From Piscinibacter gummiphilus (GTDB lineage: Bacteria; Pseudomonadota; Gammaproteobacteria; Burkholderiales; Burkholderiaceae_C), in NCBI RefSeq assembly GCF_002116905.1, contig NZ_CP015118.1, forward strand, positions 5,828,001 to 5,892,000: a stretch of DNA of 64,000 nt, written 5' to 3'. The notes below the pieces were generated by a model. The model was not told the origin of the DNA, did not search any database, and worked only from the letters and a program-made list of their open reading frames with translations. Position 1 is the first letter of the stretch. The number at the start of each line of letters is the position of its first letter. The translations under genes and the position numbers were made by a program. Of the stretch, positions 8,042 to 16,093 are shown piece after piece.

Positions 8042-9706
8042 ATGCCCACCGCTACCCCACCCGCCTACGCGCGCTTGCCCACCTTTTCTGCCGCCGTAGA
8101 CGGTCTTGCTTCGGGCCTAGGGGTTGCCAGGAACAAGGAGGATGCAATTGGCGGCCTTTGTTCGTATGGCGGCCGCATCGACGCCTACAGCGGCACTCCC
8201 CACCGCGCTAGTCTGGAAGATCGAATCCTGGAGCTTCTCGCGGGTTCGAACGACGCGCTCCGACGCCTGGTCCGGAGCCGACTCCTTGAGGCCGAAGCCT
8301 CTCTGGCCGATGCACGGGCTATCCCCCTGGTCACTCAAGCATCGGAGGCCGAAGGGGGGCGGCTCTTCATCGAGATTTGGGCCGCGCCATGGATTGCTCA
8401 CATGCTTGACGACGCCCGCCAACATCCCGAATCGGTACTGGACAGCGCTCGGCAACTCCTTGAGGCGCATGCCTCAGCGAACACTGGTGACACCACAACC
8501 TACCTGGCTACCTGGAAGCGTGTGCTTAAGGAGGCTATTCCTAAGCACGTCCACGCCCGCGAGTTCGGTTTGAAACTCGCAAGGCTGGATATGCGCTCTC
8601 AGCGCAAGAACGAATCCATCAGGCAGGACATCGACAACCTACGCGATGAAATGCGAGGAGGATTCTCGACGGCTCAGGAGCTTGACGCCGCGGTCGACGC
8701 GGTTCGGCGGCTGTACGTCGCCGGCATGGCAACGATGCGCCTGTGCGCTATGGCTTCTCATCTCATCCCAGAGGATGAACTTCTCGCAATGGTTGCCGAG
8801 GACCTGAATGCAGACAGGGGCTTGACGGACGAGCCTCCGGACGAAAAGCAGCACAGCCGAATGTTTCCGTACTGGATTCGCCTCGACCATCACCTTGTTT
8901 CAGTTGAGTGCGACCAATTTCGGGCTCAGATTGCCCCCATTACCGCGAGAGCCATCGACGCGTTGAAGGCACAAGCCCGCGCATGCAATCCGACCGTACT
9001 GTTGGCCCCCTTCATCGAGTACAGACAGGGGTGCTGGCATCTCTACCACGCTCAAAACGATCTGGCCGAGCAGTGCTTCACGAGGGTCGTTGCGGCCGCC
9101 GGTAGCCGACAACTCGGCGAATGCGCTGCGAATGCGGCCAGCATCCTGATGGCGCTTCGACTTTCAGTGCCAAGCCCACTCAGGTTCGAGGAACTCAATC
9201 CATTGATTCGCGTGCGGATTGAGAACATGCGCCAGTCGGACGATCTGCGAGTCCTATACATACCAACACCATTTTCGAATTATTCCGCTCGCCCCAACCC
9301 AAGCCTTTATGACTCGCACCTGATGCAGTGCGTGACATTCTTCAATAAGTTTCCTCGCGTGCCGGGTATATCCGCGGTCTGCAATCCTCTGCACCGCTTT
9401 GATGCGGCCCTGGAGGGTGTGATCACCAAGTCGCGTGAGGCGGGTGCCAGGCTGACGGAAGTAGAGCGGACGCGGTCAGCAATTGCCGGCACCTCTGTCA
9501 AACCGTACCAGTTGCTGCTGAATCATCTCTACTACCGAGATGAACTTTCCTTGCTTGTGCCGGGACTACTGCCGAGCTTTGATGCCTTCGCAAGGCTGCC
9601 GCAGGTCGATCAGCTTCGTGCCCTGCGCTTCGTGGACCCTGACGAGTTTGAACGTGACCTGAAGGCGCATGGCTTGGGTTCATGGCGGCATCCTGATGAG
9701 CCGTGA
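8042..9706 (+). CDS. Hypothetical protein, 554 aa, predicted helical
   Basis: I do not recognise a family. The protein has no signal peptide or membrane segment. It appears helix-rich throughout, with a charged stretch KRVLKEAIPKHVHAREFGLK near residue 165 and a tetratricopeptide-like piece around YRQGCWHLYHAQNDLAEQCFTRVV. The ATG at 8042 was preferred; the frame stays open about 50 codons upstream, overlapping the divergent small gene. Composition is visibly more A/T-rich than flanking housekeeping genes, which suggests horizontal acquisition. Its location beside an HNH-like gene and a toxin-antitoxin pair makes a defence or mobile-element role possible, but that is only context. Confidence 0.75.
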   Translation: MPTATPPAYARLPTFSAAVDGLASGLGVARNKEDAIGGLCSYGGRIDAYSGTPHRASLEDRILELLAGSNDALRRLVRSRLLEAEASLADARAIPLVTQASEAEGGRLFIEIWAAPWIAHMLDDARQHPESVLDSARQLLEAHASANTGDTTTYLATWKRVLKEAIPKHVHAREFGLKLARLDMRSQRKNESIRQDIDNLRDEMRGGFSTAQELDAAVDAVRRLYVAGMATMRLCAMASHLIPEDELLAMVAEDLNADRGLTDEPPDEKQHSRMFPYWIRLDHHLVSVECDQFRAQIAPITARAIDALKAQARACNPTVLLAPFIEYRQGCWHLYHAQNDLAEQCFTRVVAAAGSRQLGECAANAASILMALRLSVPSPLRFEELNPLIRVRIENMRQSDDLRVLYIPTPFSNYSARPNPSLYDSHLMQCVTFFNKFPRVPGISAVCNPLHRFDAALEGVITKSREAGARLTEVERTRSAIAGTSVKPYQLLLNHLYYRDELSLLVPGLLPSFDAFARLPQVDQLRALRFVDPDEFERDLKAHGLGSWRHPDEP

Positions 9707-9726
9707 CTATTGAATGGATCAATAGT
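9706..9726. repeat. Perfect 8-bp inverted repeat overlapping a stop codon
   Basis: ACTATTGA and TCAATAGT flank a five-base loop. The first arm begins in the stop codon of the 554-aa gene. There is no T tract, so it is not a standard intrinsic terminator. It could stabilise the mRNA 3' end or bind a protein. Confidence 0.6.
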
Positions 9727-9836
9727 GACAACCTGCGAAGATGTGGGGGCCCAGAAACAAGAGCCTGGTGGTCAGCTGCGAGTTGACGCCTGTCGAATGA
9801 GCGAATCGCGAGTGCGCTGCCTGGCGCCGTTCAGCC

Positions 9837-10790
9837 TCAGGAGGCTGCGGCCAAGGGCTTTCGCGGGCCCGGCGAACGCCGCACGACATCCAACAGACTC
9901 TTGAAGTGCTCGTTCGCATCCGTGCTCTTCCAACTGTTAATAAAGCGACAAACCAACTGCAGGTTTGATTGCTCGTAACCGAGGTCCGAGGAAATCCGGT
10001 CCAGCGAGACTTCGCAGTCCCGGTCGACTGCAGTTCTCCCCGCGTCAAGTTCCAACATGGTCAGACCCGACAACGCGCACTTGCCTTGTTGATCGGCATG
10101 CAACCGCATGATGAAGTCTGCAAGTTCCTCCCTCGAAGCGAATCCAAACAGCTTGTCCTTGTAGACCCCGAGCTTAGACCGCCCCGATTGTTGATGCGCG
10201 CTATAGGCGCGCTTGGCCAGCTCCAGAGCACTGCCGTATGAAACTACTAAGGGGAGTAAGGAATGCTCACGGACCACCTTGTGGAAAGCATCAATGGGAT
10301 TGCGCGTCTTGCGGGCGTTGGTAGCCTTGGTTCGGGCTGTCAGCCAGCTATCAAGGATTCCCAGCTGCTCTTTCGTCGCTTTTATGTGGTGCCACCCGCT
10401 CCGCGTGGAACGGTACTTGTAGTCGCCGCCGTCGCGCACGGCTTCGTCGGCGAACGTAGACCACCAAAGCTCGTTGCCGTTGCGCCGGGTGACGACTGCG
10501 CTACCCTCCGGCGCATTGATGAAGGCAATCGCCCAATTGATGTCAGCAGTCGGCCTGCCGTCACGTCCGTGACCTTCCTGCTTCGAACTGAGCGCAGCTT
10601 TACCGTGGAACCGCTCGACCTCCAGTCTCAGACGTTGCTGATTGCCGCGTTGAAACACGCTGAGCGGAAGATAGTCGAACGTCAACCCTACTTGGCCCAG
10701 TTCGAATACGCGGCTCGAAATCTTGGGGTCAGTGAACGAGAAGAAGACCTCGCGTGCCGCTAGGGCTTCTTGAAGCACAGATATTTGCAT
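9837..10790 (-). CDS. HNH-type endonuclease-like protein
   Basis: The C-terminal third of this 317-residue protein resembles an HNH nuclease: GKCALSGLTM (about 237-244), then a spacer, then SLDRISSDLGYEQSNLQLVCRFIN (about 262-285). This is the layout of HNH proteins with a SxDRI..GY..xNxQLV motif. The canonical zinc cysteines appear reduced (one CxxSG, one C after QLV), so activity is uncertain. The N-terminal 200 residues are unrecognised and might bind DNA. It is convergent with the 554-aa gene, has no clear ribosome binding site, and shares the island's A/T-richer composition. A restriction-like or homing function is possible. Confidence 0.7.
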   Translation of the reverse strand: MQISVLQEALAAREVFFSFTDPKISSRVFELGQVGLTFDYLPLSVFQRGNQQRLRLEVERFHGKAALSSKQEGHGRDGRPTADINWAIAFINAPEGSAVVTRRNGNELWWSTFADEAVRDGGDYKYRSTRSGWHHIKATKEQLGILDSWLTARTKATNARKTRNPIDAFHKVVREHSLLPLVVSYGSALELAKRAYSAHQQSGRSKLGVYKDKLFGFASREELADFIMRLHADQQGKCALSGLTMLELDAGRTAVDRDCEVSLDRISSDLGYEQSNLQLVCRFINSWKSTDANEHFKSLLDVVRRSPGPRKPLAAAS

Positions 10791-11075
10791 CAGCAGATTT
10801 TGCCGCCTTGTTCATCGTCGATCCGAGATTGCTGCTTGTTATGGCGTTGAACACATGCGCTTGAGCGCTTTCGACGACTAAGTCTGCTTCTCCGGCAGGT
10901 GCTCGACGTAAGACGCCAGACCCTGCCCAGACGTTGAGCGACTGGATCAAGTCAGCAGGTCGGGTCAGTTGGAGGTCAGCTCCGGGTCGGCAGCGGCCGG
11001 TCGCCCAACGATCTACGAACGGCAGCAACCAGCCTAAAGCGGGTCCGACGGCCGGCTCTAGCGGAGTCGAGCGCG

Positions 11076-11387
11076 CTACCGGTAATCTTCTTCACGCTGG
11101 TGACGCACGCCCAGGACAAGGACCGTCTCGGGCAGGATTTCGTAGCGCGCGACGTAGCCGGTAGCGCCATGCGGGATGATCAGCTCTCGGGTCGTGAACG
11201 AAGCGCCGACGCGGCGGAAGATGAACGGAGTGCGCGCGAGCTGGTGATCGACCGCGTGCTCGATGGCCGCAATCGCCAAGTCTGCCGCGGACAGGTCGTC
11301 GACGGTGAGGGCGCGATCGAGCAGAAAGCCGAGCAAGCGAAGCAAGTCGGCGCGGCCCTCCGCGCTCCAGCGAACGTCAAAGCTCAC
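11076..11387 (-). CDS. RelE/ParE family toxin
   Basis: The 103-residue product fits the type II toxin fold of the ParE/RelE superfamily: VRWSAEGRADLLRLLGFL at the N-terminus, a central helical region, and the closing strands RYEILPETVLVLGVRHQREEDYR. ParE toxins poison gyrase and RelE toxins cleave mRNA; the sequence does not decide between them. Its ATG overlaps the antitoxin stop by four bases, so translation is coupled. Position within an A/T-richer block suggests a mobile or stabilising cassette. Confidence 0.85.
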   Translation of the reverse strand: MSFDVRWSAEGRADLLRLLGFLLDRALTVDDLSAADLAIAAIEHAVDHQLARTPFIFRRVGASFTTRELIIPHGATGYVARYEILPETVLVLGVRHQREEDYR

Positions 11388-11665
11388 GCAGTGCCGGCTT
11401 GCAGCTGCGCGCGGCGCGCCGCGGTGCGCTTGCGCAGTTCCTCCAGCACTTCTTCGCTGCTGTGGCTCTCGCCGGTGGCCAGGAAGTGCTTGAGCGAAGC
11501 GCTGCAGCGCTCATCGAAGTCGCGAAGGGCCTGTCGGTGTTGGACGGCTTGGCGCACGGACGATTCGACGAAGGCAGAAAGGCTCTCACCCTCGCCCAAA
11601 ACGGCTTCGACGTCTGCGCGCAGCGCGGGCTCGATGCGGACTTGGGGCAGAACGGCAGACTTCAT
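11384..11665 (-). CDS. Antitoxin of the ParE/RelE-type module
   Basis: The 93-residue protein starts with a strand (SAVLPQVRIEPAL) followed by helices (RADVEAVLGEGESLSAFVESSVRQAVQHRQ). This resembles a ribbon-helix-helix DNA-binding antitoxin of the ParD/YlcI type. The C-terminus is charged, as expected for a toxin-neutralising tail. It precedes the toxin gene with an ATGA overlap. A -10-like TACAAT lies six bases upstream of the ATG, implying a very short or absent leader. Autoregulation is expected from the family. Confidence 0.8.
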   Translation of the reverse strand: MKSAVLPQVRIEPALRADVEAVLGEGESLSAFVESSVRQAVQHRQALRDFDERCSASLKHFLATGESHSSEEVLEELRKRTAARRAQLQAGTA

Positions 11666-11671
11666 GCTCGA

Positions 11672-11677
11672 ATTGTA
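11672..11677 (-). promoter_or_regulatory. -10 element for the toxin-antitoxin operon
   Basis: TACAAT on the minus strand ends six bases before the antitoxin ATG. No good -35 hexamer is visible at 17 bp. If used, the transcript would be leaderless or nearly so. Confidence 0.35.
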
Positions 11678-11931
11678 GTGCTTTTGCGTTGCGCAGGCGG
11701 CTTTTGATTGCGCTGTCGACCGACAGCCCATCAGATTCGACAGAGCCGAGCCGCGCATCAGGAACGCGGCGGAGAATTTCTCGATGAAGCGGCCCTGCGA
11801 GCACACAGCTACCACGTGTCATCGTTCGACGTGCTCGTTTGTCCCTGGATGCTTCTGCTCGTTGGATGGAACCCTTCTCGCGGGAAAGATCGGTAACCGC
11901 TTCCAGCCTGCGGCAGCCACGCCCAGGCCCG

Positions 11932-12291
11932 TCAAAGCACCTTCACCACCACCAACTTGAACATCAGCACCGGATACACCACCGGCCAGAACAGCAGCGC
12001 CGAGAGCTTGCCGGACGACACGTTCTGCACGGTGTCGAGTTGCGGGTGCCACACGATGAGCCGGCGCAGCACGCGGCGGTTGAGGTAGACCCCAGTCAGC
12101 AGGTAACCGGCGACCGACAGGTCCACGGCGTGCCATTGGCCGCGCACCGCGACCAGCACCAGCAGCCCCCAGGCCAGCGCACATGCAGCCCAGTGGACGA
12201 AAGCCTCGCGCACCCGGAGGGCCGGGGTGGGCGCGCCAGCCTCGTGCGGGACGGCAGGTTCCTGGGCACCTTCACCGGGCAGTTGTTCCAT
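11932..12291 (-). CDS. Small membrane protein of unknown function
   Basis: The ATG at 12291 (MEQLPGEGAQEPAVPHE) gives 119 residues. A hydrophilic N-terminal third is followed by hydrophobic segments near 33-50 (HWAACALAWGLLVLVAV), about 56-68, and 95-117 (LLFWPVVYPVLMFKLVVVKVL), so two or three membrane helices are likely. I do not recognise a family. The next feature upstream on the same strand is a broken thiE fragment. Composition is GC-rich, so it may belong to the chromosome and not the A/T-richer block. Confidence 0.6.
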   Translation of the reverse strand: MEQLPGEGAQEPAVPHEAGAPTPALRVREAFVHWAACALAWGLLVLVAVRGQWHAVDLSVAGYLLTGVYLNRRVLRRLIVWHPQLDTVQNVSSGKLSALLFWPVVYPVLMFKLVVVKVL

Positions 12292-12337
12292 GGCAAGTCG
12301 CGGTCGTTGAGGGACCCCACAGGCTAGCCCCGCCGGG

Positions 12338-12496
12338 TCACCCACGGCCTTCGGGAACCCCTTGCAAAAAGGCCGTCGTCGCGGCCAGTGGATCGGCCGC
12401 CTGTGTCACCCCGCTCACCACCGCGACCGAATCGACCCCACACGCACAGACCCGGGAGCCCGTTCGAGCGAGATGCGCCCGATCGCCACGACCGGG
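12338..12496 (-). pseudogene. Truncated, frameshifted copy of the thiDE 3' end (ThiE C-terminus)
   Basis: This segment matches the last ~160 bp of the intact thiDE gene at 13635-13794, including a core of about 50 nearly identical bases. Translated, it ends AATTAFLQGVPEGRG, against AATEAFLQGVPGGRG in the intact gene. A one-base deletion near the GCTCCCGG position shifts the frame, and similarity stops abruptly at 12496. It lies in the same orientation as thiDE, so the two copies form direct repeats around the lipoprotein gene. Confidence 0.85.
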
Positions 12497-12635
12497 CGCT
12501 GCGTCGTCGCGGTGAACTTTGCGGATTCCCGCACACGTTCTCGAATCGGGAGCCAACGGCCGGGAACGCGGCGGCCGGCGTGTGTATTCTGCGACGCAAC
12601 TTCGACATCGCGAACGCACCCGCCTCGGCCACCTC

Positions 12636-13625
12636 ATGACCACGAACATCACCACCCTGCTGTGGACTCTGCTGTCCGTTGTGATCCTGACCGGCTGCGC
12701 AGCGCCCACGCCTCCGGGTGCCGCATTCGCCCGTGCGAAGCACCAGGAAGTCTTCTCCCGGCATGTGCCGGACACGGCAGTCCATCACATCGATCCCGGC
12801 CACCCTCCCGCCCTTCACCCGGCCAGTGCGGACCCCATGGATCCCGCGGTCCTGCGGGACCGCTGGGGATTCCTCTCGACCCTGGCGGGAAAGACCTACG
12901 TCAACCAGCGTGACGGACGGACCACCATCGCCCAGTGGCGCTGGGAAGTTCCCGGCCTGGTGCTGAACGAGCGGCGCTACTACCCGTTGCCCGAGAAGAG
13001 CTACGGAATCCCGATTCCGCAGGTCTTCAGGTACGACGTCGCGAGCCAGCAGCTGGTGATGCGAGGGATGTTCGGCTACATCCAGTCCGACGGATCGATC
13101 GTGGCCGTCACCGATCTGGCCCTGTCTCCTGACGATCACTTCGTTCCCCTGGCCGACGGCTACAGCGTCATCGAGGAAAAGCGCGGGCGAGGGGCGCCGA
13201 AGGTTTTTCGGCCGTTCGATCCGTCCAGGCTCGAGGAATACCTCGCATATGACCACGAGGCCCGGCGCATGCGCCAGGCCGAGAGGGAGGCGTTCTGGAA
13301 CAGCGTGGGACAAGGCCTCGCCGCGGCGAGCCAGGCCTATGCCGACACGAGACCCGGTTCGAAGGCCGGGGCGGCGAATCCGGCCGGGAAGGCGAACGCA
13401 GGCCCCGCGGGCACGTCCTCGCTGCCGACACTCACGGCCCAGTTCTCCTACCAGTGCGCCTACGGCTCCCGCATCGACGTCGCCATTCCCTACAAGACGC
13501 CGGCGTGCCTGGCCGTCAAGAAGGAGTTCACGAAGACGTTCGCCTGCAACGACGTCGACCGCATGGCCGGTGCCGCCGCGGCATGCCAGCAGGCCTGTGG
13601 CAACCGCGCCTGCGACGAACGCTGA
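12636..13625 (+). CDS. Hypothetical lipoprotein
   Basis: The ATG at 12636 gives a 329-residue protein with a classical lipoprotein signal (TLLWTLLSVVILTGC, lipidated Cys near residue 23). The mature part has a globular region with GRTTIAQWRWEVPGLVLNER and FRYDVASQQLVMRGMFGYIQ. An A/G/P-rich linker (about 240-260) follows, then a cysteine-containing C-terminus (YQCAYGS, TPACLAVKKEF, FACNDVD, CQQACGNRACDER) that may be disulfide-bonded. I do not recognise a family. It sits between two direct repeats of the thiE end and is convergent with thiDE, so it looks like an insertion. Confidence 0.75.
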   Translation: MTTNITTLLWTLLSVVILTGCAAPTPPGAAFARAKHQEVFSRHVPDTAVHHIDPGHPPALHPASADPMDPAVLRDRWGFLSTLAGKTYVNQRDGRTTIAQWRWEVPGLVLNERRYYPLPEKSYGIPIPQVFRYDVASQQLVMRGMFGYIQSDGSIVAVTDLALSPDDHFVPLADGYSVIEEKRGRGAPKVFRPFDPSRLEEYLAYDHEARRMRQAEREAFWNSVGQGLAAASQAYADTRPGSKAGAANPAGKANAGPAGTSSLPTLTAQFSYQCAYGSRIDVAIPYKTPACLAVKKEFTKTFACNDVDRMAGAAAACQQACGNRACDER

Positions 13626-13634
13626 CGGCGCCGT

Positions 13635-15092
13635 TCACCCTCGCCCGCCAGGCACGCCCTGGAGGAACGCCTCCGTTGCGGCCCGCGGGTCCGCCGCCTG
13701 TGTCACCCCGCTCACCACCGCGACCGAATCGACCCCACACGCCCAGACCCCCGGCGCCCGTTCGAGCGAGATGCCCCCGATCGCCACGACCGGGTAGCGG
13801 GGCCGGTAGCGCCGGGTCCATTCGCGGAGCCGTTCGAGGCCCACGGCGTCGTACCGCATCGCCTTCAGCGTGGTGGGATAGACCGGCCCGATCGCCACGT
13901 ACGACGGCTGCACCGCGTGGGCCCGCGACATCTCCGCCGGGGTGTGCGAGCTGACACCGAGCCGCAGCCCCGCGCGGCGCAGCGCGGCGAGGTCGGCGGT
14001 GTCGAGGTCCTCCTGGCCCAGGTGCACGCCGAAGGCGCCCGCGGCGATGGCCAGCTGCCAGTGGTCGTTGATGAAAACCTGCGCGCCCGGCACGGCCCGG
14101 CCAGCGGCCACCGCCCGGCCGATCTCGCTGCGCAGCACCCGCTCGTCGAGCGTGCCGGCCTTCACGCGCAGCTGCACGGTGCGCACGCCCCAGGCCAGCA
14201 GGCGTTCGACCCACGCCGCGTCGGGCACCACCGGGTAGAACCCCATCGGCGACGGCATGGGCGCGAAGGGCGGAGGAACCTCCCCCGCCACGGTGCCCCA
14301 CTCGAACGCCGGCAGGTGGCTGCTGTCCGGCCGCGCCGCTGCCTGCGTGTGCGGCCGCCCCGCCCCCTGCCGGCGGGCCTGAGCGATGCCGGCCAGCACC
14401 CGCACCTTCGCTTCCGCCGCGGCCTCGAACACGTCCCAGCCGGCCGCGAGCATGCCCGCCAGCACGGCCGAGAACACGCAGCCCGTGCCATGCGACACCT
14501 CGGGCAGGCGCGCGGCCGACAGCGTGGCTGAACGTTCGCCGTCGGACACCCGGTCGACGCTGCGGAACGCATCGTCGTCGTGCCCGCCTTTCAGCACCAC
14601 CGCGCCACCTCCGAAGCGGCGCAGCGCCTCCAGGTCGATCGGCACGCCGACAGGCAACAGCCGCCGCGCCTCGGGCACGTTCGGCGTGAAGACGGTCGCA
14701 TGGCGCAGCAGGCCGCGCAGCGCGTCGAGGAAGGCCTCGGAGCCGCCCTCGTGCGCCGCGGTCCCGTTCGACCCCGCCATCACGGGGTCCACCACCACCG
14801 GACAACGCCGCGCCGCGACGAACGCGGTGACCTCCTGCAGCACGGCGACCGACCCGGTCATGCCCACCTTGATGGCCGCGGGTTCGCCATCGCGCAGCAC
14901 GGCCTGCAGCGCGTCGCGCACGAGCACGGGCGAGACGGGCTCGATGCGCGCCAGCCCCTCGGAGTTCTGCACGGTCAACGACGTGACCACGCTCGCCCCG
15001 TCGAGCCCCATCGCGGCCCACGCCGAGAGGTCGGCCGTGATGCCGGCGCCGTGCACCGGGTCGTGCCCGGCGATCGTGAGCAGGTAGCTCAT
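13635..15092 (-). CDS. thiDE: Bifunctional HMP(-P) kinase / thiamine-phosphate synthase (ThiD-ThiE fusion)
   Basis: The 485-residue protein joins two consecutive steps of thiamine synthesis. The N-terminal ThiD domain (about 1-265) phosphorylates hydroxymethylpyrimidine phosphate; it shows TIAGHDPVHGAGI and the HGTGC catalytic motif. The C-terminal ThiE domain (about 285-485) couples HMP-PP to the thiazole; it shows TVQLRVK, HLGQEDL, SSHTPAEM and PVYPTT. The order thiC-thiO-thiS-thiG-thiDE with overlapping starts and stops marks an operon. The start overlaps the thiG stop by four bases. A broken copy of its 3' end lies 1.3 kb away. Confidence 0.95.
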   Translation of the reverse strand: MSYLLTIAGHDPVHGAGITADLSAWAAMGLDGASVVTSLTVQNSEGLARIEPVSPVLVRDALQAVLRDGEPAAIKVGMTGSVAVLQEVTAFVAARRCPVVVDPVMAGSNGTAAHEGGSEAFLDALRGLLRHATVFTPNVPEARRLLPVGVPIDLEALRRFGGGAVVLKGGHDDDAFRSVDRVSDGERSATLSAARLPEVSHGTGCVFSAVLAGMLAAGWDVFEAAAEAKVRVLAGIAQARRQGAGRPHTQAAARPDSSHLPAFEWGTVAGEVPPPFAPMPSPMGFYPVVPDAAWVERLLAWGVRTVQLRVKAGTLDERVLRSEIGRAVAAGRAVPGAQVFINDHWQLAIAAGAFGVHLGQEDLDTADLAALRRAGLRLGVSSHTPAEMSRAHAVQPSYVAIGPVYPTTLKAMRYDAVGLERLREWTRRYRPRYPVVAIGGISLERAPGVWACGVDSVAVVSGVTQAADPRAATEAFLQGVPGGRG

Positions 15093-15880
15093 GACGAATG
15101 CCAGAACGGCTGCCCCACCGTGGGCGTGGACGCCTGCGCCGCCTGGCGCTGCGCCATCGGCGTGGCCTCGAACGCGAGGCGGCCCGCACGGGTCGCGTCG
15201 CCGAAGGCACGCGCCATGCGCACCGGGTCACCCGCCTCCGCCACCGCGGTGTTGAGCAGCACGGCATCGAAGCCCATCTCCATCACGGTGGCGGCGTGCG
15301 ACGGCCGGCCGAGGCCCGCATCGACGACCAGCACCGCGTCGGGCAGGCGCGCGCGCAGCGTCTCGAGCGCATGCGGGTTCAGCGGACCGCGGCCGGTGCC
15401 GATGGGCGCGGCCCACGGCATGATCGCGGCCACTCCGACGTCACGCAGCCGCTGCGCCACCACGAGGTCGTCGGTGGTGTACGCGAACACCTGGAAGCCG
15501 GACTTCACCAGCCGCGTGGCCGCATCGACCGTGCCGAACGGGTCGGGCTGCAGCGTGTAGTCGTCGCCGACGACCTCGAGCTTGATCCAGTCGGTGCCGA
15601 AGATCTCGCGCGCCATCTCGGCCAGGGTCACGGCCTCGTCGGCCGAGTGGCATCCCGCGGTGTTCGGCAGCAGCCGGCAGTTCATCGCGCGCACGCGGTC
15701 CCAGAACGCGTTGCCACCGCCCTCGGCCGGCTGCAGCCGGCGCAGGCCCACGGTGAGCACCTGCGTGCCACTGGCGGCCACCGCCTGCGACAGCACCTGC
15801 GGCGAGGGGTAGCGCGCCGTGCCGAGCAGCAGGCGGCTCTGCAGCACCTGCCCTCCCACGGTCCACGAAGTCGTTTCCAT
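15089..15880 (-). CDS. thiG: Thiazole synthase ThiG
   Basis: ThiG forms the thiazole phosphate ring from deoxyxylulose phosphate, dehydroglycine and ThiS thiocarboxylate. The 263-residue TIM-barrel protein contains the Schiff-base lysine K100 in the context GTDWIKLEVVGD. The phosphate-binding regions IMPWAAPIGTGRG and DAGLGRPSHA are also present. It starts a few bases after the thiS stop and overlaps thiDE by four bases. Confidence 0.96.
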   Translation of the reverse strand: METTSWTVGGQVLQSRLLLGTARYPSPQVLSQAVAASGTQVLTVGLRRLQPAEGGGNAFWDRVRAMNCRLLPNTAGCHSADEAVTLAEMAREIFGTDWIKLEVVGDDYTLQPDPFGTVDAATRLVKSGFQVFAYTTDDLVVAQRLRDVGVAAIMPWAAPIGTGRGPLNPHALETLRARLPDAVLVVDAGLGRPSHAATVMEMGFDAVLLNTAVAEAGDPVRMARAFGDATRAGRLAFEATPMAQRQAAQASTPTVGQPFWHSS

Positions 15881-15886
15881 GGTCGT

Positions 15887-16093
15887 TCAACCTCCGGTGA
15901 CGGGTGAGATGACGTCGATCTGGTCACCGTCGTCGAGCGGGCGCGAGGCCCATTGCGACCGCGGCACGAAGGCGCGGTTGACCGCGCAGGCGATGGCGCC
16001 CGACAGGTCGAAGCCTTCGGTGCGCAGCAGGTCGGCGAGGGAGGCCGCGTCGGTGTCCAGCGCGCGGCCGTTGAGGAACAGGCGGCAGCTCAT
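15887..16093 (-). CDS. thiS: Sulfur carrier protein ThiS
   Basis: ThiS carries the sulfur for thiazole formation as a C-terminal thiocarboxylate. The 68-residue beta-grasp protein ends in the required Gly-Gly (SPVTGG). Its ATG overlaps the thiO stop by four bases. The activating ThiF/MoeB enzyme is not in the window and must be encoded elsewhere. Confidence 0.95.
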   Translation of the reverse strand: MSCRLFLNGRALDTDAASLADLLRTEGFDLSGAIACAVNRAFVPRSQWASRPLDDGDQIDVISPVTGG

